Positions 36,538 through 45,132 of a stretch of 64,000 bases of DNA are shown here, in pieces; position 1 is the first letter of the stretch; every line of letters starts with the position of its first letter. The notes below the pieces were generated by a model that made no database searches, had not been told where the DNA came from, and saw only the letters and a list, made by a program, of their open reading frames with translations. The DNA is taken from the NCBI RefSeq assembly GCF_018080005.1, contig NZ_CP073015.1:124001-188000 (forward strand). Reading direction: 5' to 3'. The position numbers and the translations under genes were made by a program. The stretch comes from Flavobacterium sp. CS20 (GTDB lineage: Bacteria > Bacteroidota > Bacteroidia > Flavobacteriales > Flavobacteriaceae).

Positions 36538-37086
36538 TTACTTCATCACTTGGTCAACAATACCGTAATCTAAAGATTCTTGTGCATCCATCCAATAATC
36601 TCTGCTGAAATCTTTCATCACTTTGTCAAAGGATTGACCGCAATTTTCAGCGAGAATTTTTGCACTGAGTTCTTTGGTTTTCAAAATTTCTTTGGCTTGA
36701 ATCTCAATATTTGAAGCTTGACCTTGAGCACCGCCGAGCGGTTGGTGAATCATCACTTTGGCGTGAGGCTGAATGTAGCGATGTCCTTTTTCGCCAACAG
36801 ACAATAAAATAGAACCCATAGAAGTCGCTAAGCCTGAACAAATGGTATGGACTGGGCTTTTTAAGCTTTTTATAGTATCGTAAATAGCAAACCCATCGGT
36901 TACGAAGCCACCTGGGCTATTGATGAAAAGTTGAATAGGGTCGTGACTTTCTAAGTCTAAATACATCAAACGATCAATGATGTATTTGGCACTTTTGCCA
37001 TCAACTTGCCCGTTGAGAAACACTTTACGCGTTTCTAAAAATTTCATATCGATTAGGTCTTGAACCTTTGCCGTTTTCTTCGTCAT
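36538..37086 (-). CDS. ClpP-like serine protease subunit
   Basis: A 182-residue Clp protease family protein. The catalytic triad is recognisable: Ser in CSGLATSMGSILLS, His in KVMIHQPLGGAQGQASNIEI, and Asp in KDFSRDYWMDAQES. The oxyanion segment INSPGGFVTDGFAIYD matches ClpP. The sequence is shorter than typical ClpP and departs from the usual VGQAASMG at the active site, so it is likely a paralogue rather than the main housekeeping ClpP. No clpX is adjacent. It heads a group with GNAT and M15 genes. Confidence 0.82.
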   Translation of the reverse strand: MTKKTAKVQDLIDMKFLETRKVFLNGQVDGKSAKYIIDRLMYLDLESHDPIQLFINSPGGFVTDGFAIYDTIKSLKSPVHTICSGLATSMGSILLSVGEKGHRYIQPHAKVMIHQPLGGAQGQASNIEIQAKEILKTKELSAKILAENCGQSFDKVMKDFSRDYWMDAQESLDYGIVDQVMK

Positions 37087-37154
37087 ATTTTCTTTTTTTA
37101 AAACCGCTAAATTAACATTTATCCCTAAAATAGAATAGCGTTTAAGGGAGTTTT

Positions 37155-37274
37155 AACCCAAATTATGCGTTGGTGCATAATCCTTAATATAACCCTGACA
37201 AAAATGCTATTGATTGAGCATTTTTCGTCATTATTTAATAGGAAATTTCCTATTAAATAATTCGGGTTTAATGT
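37155..37274. repeat. Intergenic region with a perfect 30-bp palindrome and dispersed motifs
   Basis: 37231-37260 is a perfect palindrome (TTATTTAATAGGAAA and its reverse complement). It is flanked by AACCCAAATTATGC (37155-37168) and, at 37261-37271, TTCGGGTTTAA, which are versions of the motif found behind msrA and DUF2490. The hairpin lies just behind the RidA gene and may terminate galE-ridA transcription. Confidence 0.6.
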
Positions 37275-37684
37275 TATTTTTTGTAGGCAATAGCTTTTAT
37301 TTCGATGAGCAAGTGCGGATGAGGTAATTGATGCACAGCAACTGTAGTTCTTGTTGGGCCATTTTCATAATCAAAGAATTGAGCATAAACTTCGTTGTAG
37401 CCTTTAAAGTCGTTCATATTAACTAAAAACGACGTGATATCAACCACATCTTTTAAGCTGGCACCTTCTTCTTGTAAAATGTCATCAATGTTTTGGAGCA
37501 CGGCACGGGTTTGTTTTTTGATGTCTAAATTGGTGGTTCCCATCTCGTCAACTTCTACGCCTTCAAAGGTGTTATCTGGTCTTCTTGAGCTTGTGCCAGA
37601 GACGTAAATAAAATCACCAACCCGTTTGACGTGTGGGAATTTTCCTCGTGGTTTAGCCTTGCCTTTAATTACTTTACCAATCAT
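37274..37684 (-). CDS. RidA family protein (enamine/imine deaminase)
   Basis: A 136-residue protein with the YjgF/YER057c/UK114 fold: [59 protein letters not shown] and [11 protein letters not shown]. The conserved Arg of GPTRTTV binds the substrate carboxylate. Members hydrolyse reactive 2-aminoacrylate and related enamines, though some branches, such as those in tryptophan degradation, have other substrates. It lies 12 bp behind galE. Confidence 0.88.
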   Translation of the reverse strand: MIGKVIKGKAKPRGKFPHVKRVGDFIYVSGTSSRRPDNTFEGVEVDEMGTTNLDIKKQTRAVLQNIDDILQEEGASLKDVVDITSFLVNMNDFKGYNEVYAQFFDYENGPTRTTVAVHQLPHPHLLIEIKAIAYKK

Positions 37685-37696
37685 AATTTTGATATT

Positions 37697-38710
37697 TTAC
37701 TGTTGTTTCTTTTCCCATTGCCAAGCATCTTTGAGGGCGTCAGCCATACTGCGTTTGGCTTTCCAGCCTAATTCTTTTTCTACTTTATCGGTATCAGCAT
37801 AAGCTGTGGTAACATCTCCAGGTCTTCGATTAGCTATTTTGTAGTTGAGTTTTAGGTTATTGACTTTTTCAAAGGTTTTGATAACATCTAAAACAGAATT
37901 TCCTTTACCTGTGCCAACGTTAAAGACATCATAACTTTTAGCATGATTTTGGTCTAACAGTTTTTCTAAAGCAATTACGTGAATTTCAGCTAAATCCATA
38001 ACATGAATATAATCGCGGATACACGTGCCATCTTCAGTAGGATAATCATTGCCAAAGACTGATAAAACTTCTCTTTTTCCAGCTGCGGTTTGTGTGACGA
38101 AAGGTACTAAATTTTGTGGAACACCAATGGGTAATTCACCGATTAATGCAGTTGGATGTGCACCAATAGGATTAAAATACCGCAAAGAAATGGCTTGTAA
38201 ATCAGCACCGCTGTTGATGTAATCTAGAATGATTTCTTCGCCGATTTGTTTGGTATTGCCGTAAGGCGAATTGGCTTTTTGAACTGGTGCATTTTCGGTA
38301 ATAGGAAGTGTTTTGGCTTGGTCATAAACGGTACACGATGAGCTGAAAATGAATTTAGGTTGATTTATTTTACAGCTTTCTTTGAGTAAGTAAACTAAAG
38401 CCGCAACGTTATTTTCATAATAATCTAAAGGTTTTTCAACACTTTCACCTACTGCTTTGAATGCGGCAAAATGTATGATGCCTTTGATGTCAGGTCGCTC
38501 ATTAAAAAACTGGCTTAAATCTGATTTGTTTCTGATGTCAATTTGATAAAAATCAGGGTTTTTTCCAGTAATTCTAGTAATGCCTTCTAAAACATCGAGG
38601 CTTGTGTTTGATAGATTATCAATGATAACAACTTCGTAGTTTTTTTCTAATAAGGCAACAACAGTATGTGAAGCAATAAAACCTAATCCGCCAGTAACTA
38701 ATATTTTCAT
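37697..38710 (-). CDS. galE: UDP-glucose 4-epimerase
   Basis: A 337-residue extended SDR. The NAD motif is GGLGFIASHTVVALL (family usually GGAGYIGSH), the catalytic Tyr and Lys are in SPYGNTKQIGEEI, and the catalytic Ser/Thr is in FSSSCTVYD. LRYFNPIGAHPTALIGE and EDGTCIRDYIHVMDLAEIH are strong GalE blocks. It interconverts UDP-glucose and UDP-galactose for cell-surface sugars. Divergent from the thioredoxin-like gene across 104 bp. Confidence 0.95.
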   Translation of the reverse strand: MKILVTGGLGFIASHTVVALLEKNYEVVIIDNLSNTSLDVLEGITRITGKNPDFYQIDIRNKSDLSQFFNERPDIKGIIHFAAFKAVGESVEKPLDYYENNVAALVYLLKESCKINQPKFIFSSSCTVYDQAKTLPITENAPVQKANSPYGNTKQIGEEIILDYINSGADLQAISLRYFNPIGAHPTALIGELPIGVPQNLVPFVTQTAAGKREVLSVFGNDYPTEDGTCIRDYIHVMDLAEIHVIALEKLLDQNHAKSYDVFNVGTGKGNSVLDVIKTFEKVNNLKLNYKIANRRPGDVTTAYADTDKVEKELGWKAKRSMADALKDAWQWEKKQQ

Positions 38711-38814
38711 GTTTTGAATTTTAAAAATACAAATTAAGAGTTTTTCTATGAAATTTAAGTGTCTTAAATGTAAAATATCAAATCAATTGATATCTTTGGC
38801 TATAAAACAAAGTT

Positions 38815-39387
38815 ATGTCATTAACACCTTCAAATATAGTAGAATTAGGTACAAAAGCACCTGGCTTTAGTTTGCTGAATGTAAAAAATAATCAGATTGT
38901 AAGCTTGTCTGAAATTAGAGGGAAACACGGCACAGTTGTTATGTTTCTTTGTAATCATTGTCCGTATGTGAAACACGTTAATGAAGAGTTGGTGAGATTG
39001 GCTAACGATTATAAAGTTACAGGATTTGGTTTTGTAGCTATTTCAAGTAATGATGTTGAAAAATACCCTGAAGATCATCCTGATAAAATGGCAGAATTAG
39101 CCGAAACAGAAAAATATCCTTTTCCTTATTTATATGACGAAACTCAAGAAGTTGCCAAGGCTTATAATGCTGCTTGTACGCCAGATTTTTATGTGTTTGA
39201 TGAAAATTTAGAGCTGTTCTACCATGGACAATTAGACGACTCTCGACCAAAAAATGGTTTCCCCCTGACAGGAAGAAGTCTAAGAGAAGCTTTAGATGCA
39301 TTGCTCAACAACAGAGAAGCTCCAAAAGTTCAAAAACCGAGTATGGGTTGTAATATTAAGTGGAAATTGGATAATTATGAAAATTAA
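38815..39387 (+). CDS. Thioredoxin/AhpC-TSA-like protein
   Basis: A 190-residue protein with the thioredoxin fold: GTKAPGFSLLNVKNNQIVSL and the redox centre FLCNHCPYVKHV (C-x-x-C). CTPDFYVFDENLELFYHG follows, and it ends in the conserved tail MGCNIKWK. There is no signal peptide, so it acts in the cytoplasm. It belongs to the group often annotated as thioredoxin family protein; partner proteins are unknown. The remnant at 38-169 is a relative. Confidence 0.9.
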   Translation: MSLTPSNIVELGTKAPGFSLLNVKNNQIVSLSEIRGKHGTVVMFLCNHCPYVKHVNEELVRLANDYKVTGFGFVAISSNDVEKYPEDHPDKMAELAETEKYPFPYLYDETQEVAKAYNAACTPDFYVFDENLELFYHGQLDDSRPKNGFPLTGRSLREALDALLNNREAPKVQKPSMGCNIKWKLDNYEN

Positions 39388-39461
39388 GCTTCCAATTTTT
39401 TAAAATCAATCTATTTTAGTTGGATACCATATTTTTTTAAAGCCAATTCTAATAATCATTT

Positions 39462-40580
39462 ATGGGTTTTAAACATCAACTTTTTAAACACATCAAAACC
39501 TTTTCAAAATTAACTATTTGGCAGAAATCTAGATTAGTTTGGTCTATTTTTTTACCAGTTCAACTTTTTTTAATTTATAGTATTAAACCATATCCTGAAG
39601 CCATCGAAATGTATTATTCGAATGGAATTTATATTTCAATTTCTACTTTTTTTCAACATCTGTTTAGTCATCTTCCCTTTTCTTTTGGTGATATTTTTTA
39701 TATTATCTTAATTGCTTTTATAATAAAATATCTTGTGGGCGTTTTTAAAAGAAAATTCAAGCTCAAAAAATCTGATTTTTATAAAATTGTCTCGTTTATT
39801 TCTATCATTTATTTTTGGTTTCATATCTCTTGGGGTTTAAATTATTACCGCTTGCCACTTCATAAACAGTTAGGGGTTAAAAGTGATTACAACACTGAAG
39901 AGCTTATTAGTTTTACTGAAAAATTGCTGGTAAAAGCTAACGCTATTCATCACAAACTCGTTGCAAATGATACTCTACCAGTGCATTTTGAACAATCAGA
40001 AAATGAATATGAGAAAATGGCGTTTGAAAATTTTAAACGAACACAATTTCAAGATCAATATGTGGAAGTCCGAAGCATAAAACCATCATTGCTCAGTTTG
40101 CCTTTAAGTTATATGGGTTTTGGCGGTTACCTCAATCCTTTTACGCACGAAGCACAATATAATGATAGAGTTCCGAAATATAAATTTCCTACTTTGATTG
40201 CTCACGAAATGGGACATCAATTGGGTTATGCCAAAGAAAACGAGTACAATTTTGTGTCCTGTTATGTGAATATGCATAGCACAAATGAAAAAATTCGTTA
40301 CGCTGGTTTTACTTATGCATTAAAGTTTTGCCTAAACGAAGTATATTGGCGTTCACCCGAAGATTTTGAACGTTTGAAAGCCGAAGTTAATCCAGGTATT
40401 TTAAAAAATTATAAAGAGACTCAAATCTTTTGGGAAAGCTTTAAAAATCCTTTAGAGCCGGTTTTTAAAAATGTGTATGGTAATTTCTTAAAAGTTAATA
40501 ACCAACCCCAAGGCATTCAAAGTTATAATTATGTTGTAGCTTTATTGGTCAACTATTTTTCAAAAAATTCTTTACCTTAG
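39462..40580 (+). CDS. DUF3810 membrane protein with HExxH motif
   Basis: A 372-residue protein. Three membrane segments lie near 30-45, 75-95 and 110-130 (FYIILIAFIIKYLVGVF; IVSFISIIYFWFHISWG). The C-terminal part has a zinc-peptidase-like motif IAHEMGHQLGYAKENEYNFV (HEMGH plus a downstream Glu), as is usual for DUF3810. A membrane-tethered metallopeptidase is plausible but unproved. Confidence 0.85.
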   Translation: MGFKHQLFKHIKTFSKLTIWQKSRLVWSIFLPVQLFLIYSIKPYPEAIEMYYSNGIYISISTFFQHLFSHLPFSFGDIFYIILIAFIIKYLVGVFKRKFKLKKSDFYKIVSFISIIYFWFHISWGLNYYRLPLHKQLGVKSDYNTEELISFTEKLLVKANAIHHKLVANDTLPVHFEQSENEYEKMAFENFKRTQFQDQYVEVRSIKPSLLSLPLSYMGFGGYLNPFTHEAQYNDRVPKYKFPTLIAHEMGHQLGYAKENEYNFVSCYVNMHSTNEKIRYAGFTYALKFCLNEVYWRSPEDFERLKAEVNPGILKNYKETQIFWESFKNPLEPVFKNVYGNFLKVNNQPQGIQSYNYVVALLVNYFSKNSLP

Positions 40581-40768
40581 TCCATCAAAATGATGGTTTA
40601 TTAGATATTTAAGCTATTTATCTGAAAACGAATTGATAGTGTAAGAAATAAAAAATTATAAAAGAAAGATGATTAAGAAAATTCATTTACTTAGATTATA
40701 TCCTATAGTTTGATGCTAAAAATGTTTTAGATTTGTGATTTATATAATATAGATAGACATTATTTTTT

Positions 40769-41005
40769 ATGAATAATCAACCATATATTCACCGTTTGCG
40801 ATTTTTTTTAGAACGCCGAGGATTTTACGTCAGTTCTCGTTTAGCAGACCGTTTAGGGATGAAAGCTAAATCGGTAAGACTGTTTTTTATTTATGCTTCA
40901 TTTGCCACCTTTGGTTTTGGATTTGTGCTATATTTGACCTTGGCTTTTTGGCTCAAACTAAAAGACTTGGTTTACACCAAACGCAGTTCAGTTTTTGATT
41001 TGTAA
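40769..41005 (+). CDS. PspC domain protein
   Basis: A 78-residue protein. The first part, with FFLERRGFYVSSRLADRLGM, is followed by KSVRLFFIYASFATFGFGFVLYLTLAFWLKLK, the membrane segment and signature of PspC-type small proteins. It could sense membrane stress, but no psp operon accompanies it. It precedes the potassium channel gene by 26 bp. Confidence 0.75.
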   Translation: MNNQPYIHRLRFFLERRGFYVSSRLADRLGMKAKSVRLFFIYASFATFGFGFVLYLTLAFWLKLKDLVYTKRSSVFDL

Positions 41006-41031
41006 TAAAAATATTTTAAGCTATCCGATTT

Positions 41032-42036
41032 ATGAAATCATTGAGATTTAAAATCATACTGGCTATGGCATTGATGATCATCATCTTGCTTGCTGGAGTT
41101 ATTGGTTTTAAGAATGTTATGGATTTGTCTTGGATAGATGCTTTCTATATGACAGCCATCACCATAACGACGGTTGGATATAGAGAAGTAGTTTTGCCAA
41201 ACGATGATGCTAAGGTTTTTATTATCATTTTGATATTGTCAAGCGTTATCATTTTAGGTTTTGTCGTATCTGTAGCCACAGAGTATTTTATTTCTTTCAG
41301 CTCTTTGAGCGATTTGCAACTCAAAAGAAAACTCAAAAAAATTAAAAAAATGGAAAATCATACAATTGTTTGTGGTTTTGGGCGAAACGGTCAGCAAGCC
41401 GCTCAAAAACTTATGGAATACCAAGATGCATTTTTAGTTATTGATAAAAATTTAGACTTATTAGAGCAAAGTGGTTTAAAATCAGAGCAATTTTTGGTTG
41501 GTAATGCCAATGAAGATGAAGTTTTAATATCAGCTGGAATAGAAAAGGCTGCTAATCTTATTACCGCTCTGCCCAACGATGCTGAAAATCTTTTTATTGT
41601 TTTAAGTGCTCGACAGCTAAATAAAGATTTAAGAATTATTTCTAGAGCAAGTGAAGAAACCAGTTACAGAAAACTTAAACTCGCTGGTGCAGACAATGTT
41701 ATATTGCCTGATAAAATCGGAGGGCAACATATGGCATCACTTATTGTTAGTCCAGATTTATTAGAATTTTGGGATAATTTAAGTTACGGCGATAGCAAAA
41801 GTGTAAACCTTGAGCAAGTATCATATGAACAATTGTTTAGCCATGGGAAAAGTTGCACAATTCTAGAATTAGACCTCAGACAACGCACAGGATGTACCAT
41901 CATAGGTTTTAAATCTTCTGATGGCGAATATATTGTCAATCCAAATCCAAATATCAAACTTACACCAAATTCTAAAATCATAGTCATTGGCAATGCAAGC
42001 CAAATAAAAAGACTTCAAGAGATTTATTCTATTTAA
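41032..42036 (+). CDS. Potassium channel with TrkA-type RCK domains
   Basis: A 334-residue two-helix channel subunit. TM1 (KIILAMALMIIILLAGVIGF) is followed by the pore loop with selectivity filter TITTVGYREV, then TM2 (IIILILSSVIILGFVVSVA). The cytoplasmic RCK region contains the Rossmann motif IVCGFGRNGQQAAQKL (TrkA-N) and a C-terminal TrkA-C lobe from about 255. It resembles MthK and Kch-type channels gated by nucleotides or ions. Its place directly behind a PspC gene suggests co-expression. Confidence 0.9.
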   Translation: MKSLRFKIILAMALMIIILLAGVIGFKNVMDLSWIDAFYMTAITITTVGYREVVLPNDDAKVFIIILILSSVIILGFVVSVATEYFISFSSLSDLQLKRKLKKIKKMENHTIVCGFGRNGQQAAQKLMEYQDAFLVIDKNLDLLEQSGLKSEQFLVGNANEDEVLISAGIEKAANLITALPNDAENLFIVLSARQLNKDLRIISRASEETSYRKLKLAGADNVILPDKIGGQHMASLIVSPDLLEFWDNLSYGDSKSVNLEQVSYEQLFSHGKSCTILELDLRQRTGCTIIGFKSSDGEYIVNPNPNIKLTPNSKIIVIGNASQIKRLQEIYSI

Positions 42037-42134
42037 GAAACGCAATAAATTAAAAATTTATTTTTTGTTAGATTTATTTTTTTAGATATTGCGAGAAGTT
42101 TAAATTAAAGTCAATAAATCATAAATTTTTAGAT

Positions 42135-44198
42135 ATGCTTAGAGTTTTATTATCAATGTTTGCGTTGGTTTTTTCTATGACAATTTTTAGTCAAAATATA
42201 GTTATCAAAGAAAAACTCATCAACCCATCTGACGAAATAAATGACGGTTCGATTCAGGTTGAAGTAGAAGGTGGCACACCACCTTATCAATACAAATGGT
42301 CTAACCAAAGCACACCTCTCTCATCTAACAAGGCTGTTGGATTAACCGAAGGAGTTTACTACAATATTAAAGTTACTGATGCCAACGGTCAGACCGCAGA
42401 AAAAGACTTAAAGATAAAATCAGTCTCTATTACAGAACATTTTAATGGTTTTTTTACACCAGTAGTTGGTGCTATGGGAAGTGTTCTGTTTTGGGATCCT
42501 TTTTTTGCTGTAGGAATTTACGACCCTGTAGTTTACACCAGTAAAGATTTAATATTTGCTCCTGAATGGAATGCTGATACACAAGAAGTTTATACATTAA
42601 AAGAATGGTTAGTTGATCCCAAAACTCATGTTAGAAAAGGAGATCCAATTGCAGTTGTAAATTTATCTAACACAGGCGATATAGAAGTTAAAGCTGGTGA
42701 AAATGGTAAAATTAATCATCTCGTCAAAGAAGGTGAAGTTATTTATAATCCCAATAATCCAGAAGACGTGATACAAAGCAATGCTCATGTTTTTGGTGAA
42801 ATTAGATATGATAATCCCGTTGCTTTAACTTTGCCTAATGGTGATAAGCAAACCAAAGGCATACCATTTATTGTTGTTTGGTTGATTGCAGGTGCGACAT
42901 TTTTTACCTTTAAAATGGGCTTTATCAATATTAGAGGTTTTAAACATTCATTTCAACTGGCTAGAGGAAAATATGACGATCCTGATGCACCAGGTCGAAT
43001 TACTCACTTCCAGGCTTTAACGACAGCAGTTTCAGCAACGGTTGGTCTCGGTAATATTGCGGGTGTAGCCATTGCCATTTCTCTTGGTGGTGCTGGAGCC
43101 ACATTTTGGATGATTTTGGCAGGTTTACTCGGGATGTCATCAAAATTTGTAGAATGTACACTTGGTGTTAAATACAGATTTATCAATAAAGAAGGACGTA
43201 TTTTTGGTGGTCCGATGAATTACCTGAGATATGGGCTTGAAAAAAGAAACCTAAAAGGTCTTGGTAAAACTTTAGCTTTGATCTTTGCGGTTCTGGCTAT
43301 TGGAGCTTCTTTTGGTGGTGGAAATATGTTTCAAGCCAACCAATCTTTTAAAGTATTAGCTGGTCAAATTCCAATGCTTGAAGGCAATGGATTTTATTTT
43401 GGACTTATTTTAGCTATTTTAGTTGGTATTGTTATTATTGGTGGAATCACCAGTATAGCAAGAGTAACTGACAAAGTTGTACCGTTTATGGCGACCATTT
43501 ATGTGATAGGTGCTTTTATTGTAATTGGCGTAAATATTGATAATCTTGGTGCGACTTTTTCAGCAATTATTAATGGTGCTTTTTCGCCAAGTGCACTTAA
43601 AGGTGGTTTTATAGGCGTGTTAATTGTTGGTTTTCAACGTCTTGCATTTTCAAATGAAGCAGGTGTTGGTTCAGCGACAATTGCTCACTCAGCTGCTAAA
43701 ACCAATCATCCGCCGTCTGAAGGTTTTGTGGCTTTACTTGAACCATTTATTGACACCGTTGTGGTTTGTACGCTTACGGCTTTGGTTTTAATTTTTACAG
43801 GTATGCACGAAGTTAATGGTCTTTCAGGCGTTCAATTGACTACTGATGCGTTTGGTAGCGTTGTCTCTTGGTTTCCTTATGTCTTAGCTTTAGCCGTTTT
43901 CTTATTTGCCTTTTCTACTATGATTTCTTGGTCATACTACGGTATGAGAGCTTGGTCTTATATATTTGGACGCGAGAGAAGAAATGAATTAGTATATAAA
44001 GTTTTCTTTTTAGTGTTTGTCGTTGTTGGTGCTTCTATAAGTTTAGGTGCAGTTTTAGATTTCTCTGACATGATGATTTTGGCAATGTCATTTCCTAATA
44101 TTATTGGTTTATTGATCATGTCAGGTGAAGTCAGAAAAGACTTAAAAGATTATTTAGATAAATTGAAAAAAGGCGAACTCTTTGTTCGTCAGAAATAA
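42135..44198 (+). CDS. Alanine/glycine:cation symporter (AGCS) with extra N-terminal domains
   Basis: A 687-residue protein, about 200 residues longer than a typical AGCS carrier. A signal peptide (FALVFSMTIFSQ) precedes an SprB-repeat-like module (residues about 25-92; GGTPPYQYKWSN ... GVYYNIKVTDANGQ). The first membrane segment (about 98-130) is followed by an inserted lipoyl-like beta domain (about 140-235; VRKGDPIAVVNLSNTGDIEV then KAGENGKI). The remaining carrier then shows the family motifs FQALTTAVSATVGLGNIAG, GGPMNYLRYGL and FSNEAGVGSATIAHSA. It would import small amino acids with Na+. The roles of the extra domains are unknown. Confidence 0.88.
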   Translation: MLRVLLSMFALVFSMTIFSQNIVIKEKLINPSDEINDGSIQVEVEGGTPPYQYKWSNQSTPLSSNKAVGLTEGVYYNIKVTDANGQTAEKDLKIKSVSITEHFNGFFTPVVGAMGSVLFWDPFFAVGIYDPVVYTSKDLIFAPEWNADTQEVYTLKEWLVDPKTHVRKGDPIAVVNLSNTGDIEVKAGENGKINHLVKEGEVIYNPNNPEDVIQSNAHVFGEIRYDNPVALTLPNGDKQTKGIPFIVVWLIAGATFFTFKMGFINIRGFKHSFQLARGKYDDPDAPGRITHFQALTTAVSATVGLGNIAGVAIAISLGGAGATFWMILAGLLGMSSKFVECTLGVKYRFINKEGRIFGGPMNYLRYGLEKRNLKGLGKTLALIFAVLAIGASFGGGNMFQANQSFKVLAGQIPMLEGNGFYFGLILAILVGIVIIGGITSIARVTDKVVPFMATIYVIGAFIVIGVNIDNLGATFSAIINGAFSPSALKGGFIGVLIVGFQRLAFSNEAGVGSATIAHSAAKTNHPPSEGFVALLEPFIDTVVVCTLTALVLIFTGMHEVNGLSGVQLTTDAFGSVVSWFPYVLALAVFLFAFSTMISWSYYGMRAWSYIFGRERRNELVYKVFFLVFVVVGASISLGAVLDFSDMMILAMSFPNIIGLLIMSGEVRKDLKDYLDKLKKGELFVRQK

Positions 44199-44208
44199 GT
44201 GATTTAAA

Positions 44209-45093
44209 GTGAAGGCAAAAAAATCCCGTTCGGTTTTGACAATATCGCAACAGAATGGGGTTTTTTTGTTAGTAGGTTTGATTATTGTGTGCCTTATAGG
44301 CGTTTTATATTACAATTACAATTATTATAAATTAAGCCCATATCAAAGTTTGATAGATACAATTGCACAACAAAAAATTGATTCTTTAAAAATTATAAAA
44401 GCCGAGCAAAAGCCGTCTTATCAATACAAAATCTATCCTTTTAATCCTAATTTTTTAAAAGAAGGAAAAGCCTATCGCTTGGGTTTGTCTGCTGAAGAAC
44501 ACAACAGATTAATTGCTTTTAGAGATAAGGGAAAATGGATAAATTCAGTTGAAGATTTTCAAAATGTTACTCAAGTTTCTGATGAGATTTTAAAAAAAAT
44601 TTTACCATATTTTAAATTTCCAGATTGGGTTGTTGAACAGCAGAAAGCAAAAAGACAATCAGAGCCAATAATCATTTTAAGTTATAAGCAAAAGCAAGAT
44701 TTAAATATAGCAACAGCTGAAGACCTGCAGAAAATCAGCGGTGTAGGCGAAGTGCTATCTAAACGTATCATTGCATACAGAGATAAAATCGGTAAGTTCA
44801 GATCCGATATTCAACTCAAGGATGTTTGGGGTCTCAAATACGATGTCATTGATAAAATCACTGCAAAAATGAAAGTAAAATCAAATAATGAACAGCCAAA
44901 AATTGATATCAACCAAGCGTCTTTAATAGAGTTGACTGAAGTGCCATATTTTGATTACGAATTGGCAAGAGAAATATTTCAGTTTATAAAAGTTAATCAA
45001 GGTATAAATTCGTTTGAAGAATTGTCAAAATTACAACAATTTCCTACTTCCAAAATTGATAGAATTAAATTATATTTGGCGATAAATAAGTAA
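44209..45093 (+). CDS. Helix-hairpin-helix (ComEA-like) membrane-anchored protein
   Basis: A 294-residue protein beginning at GTG 10 bp after the carrier stop. One membrane helix (about 16-35; VFLLVGLIIVCLIGVLYY) anchors a periplasmic part with several helix-hairpin-helix units, the clearest being LNIATAEDLQKISGVGEVLSKRIIAYRDKIGKF at about 165-197, and weaker units near 95 and 245. ComEA-type proteins bind DNA outside the membrane for uptake; this one lacks known competence neighbours, so that role is uncertain. Confidence 0.85.
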   Translation: MKAKKSRSVLTISQQNGVFLLVGLIIVCLIGVLYYNYNYYKLSPYQSLIDTIAQQKIDSLKIIKAEQKPSYQYKIYPFNPNFLKEGKAYRLGLSAEEHNRLIAFRDKGKWINSVEDFQNVTQVSDEILKKILPYFKFPDWVVEQQKAKRQSEPIIILSYKQKQDLNIATAEDLQKISGVGEVLSKRIIAYRDKIGKFRSDIQLKDVWGLKYDVIDKITAKMKVKSNNEQPKIDINQASLIELTEVPYFDYELAREIFQFIKVNQGINSFEELSKLQQFPTSKIDRIKLYLAINK

Positions 45094-45132
45094 TTCTTAT
45101 TTTTTATTAAAATTACTAAGAAAATATCAACT

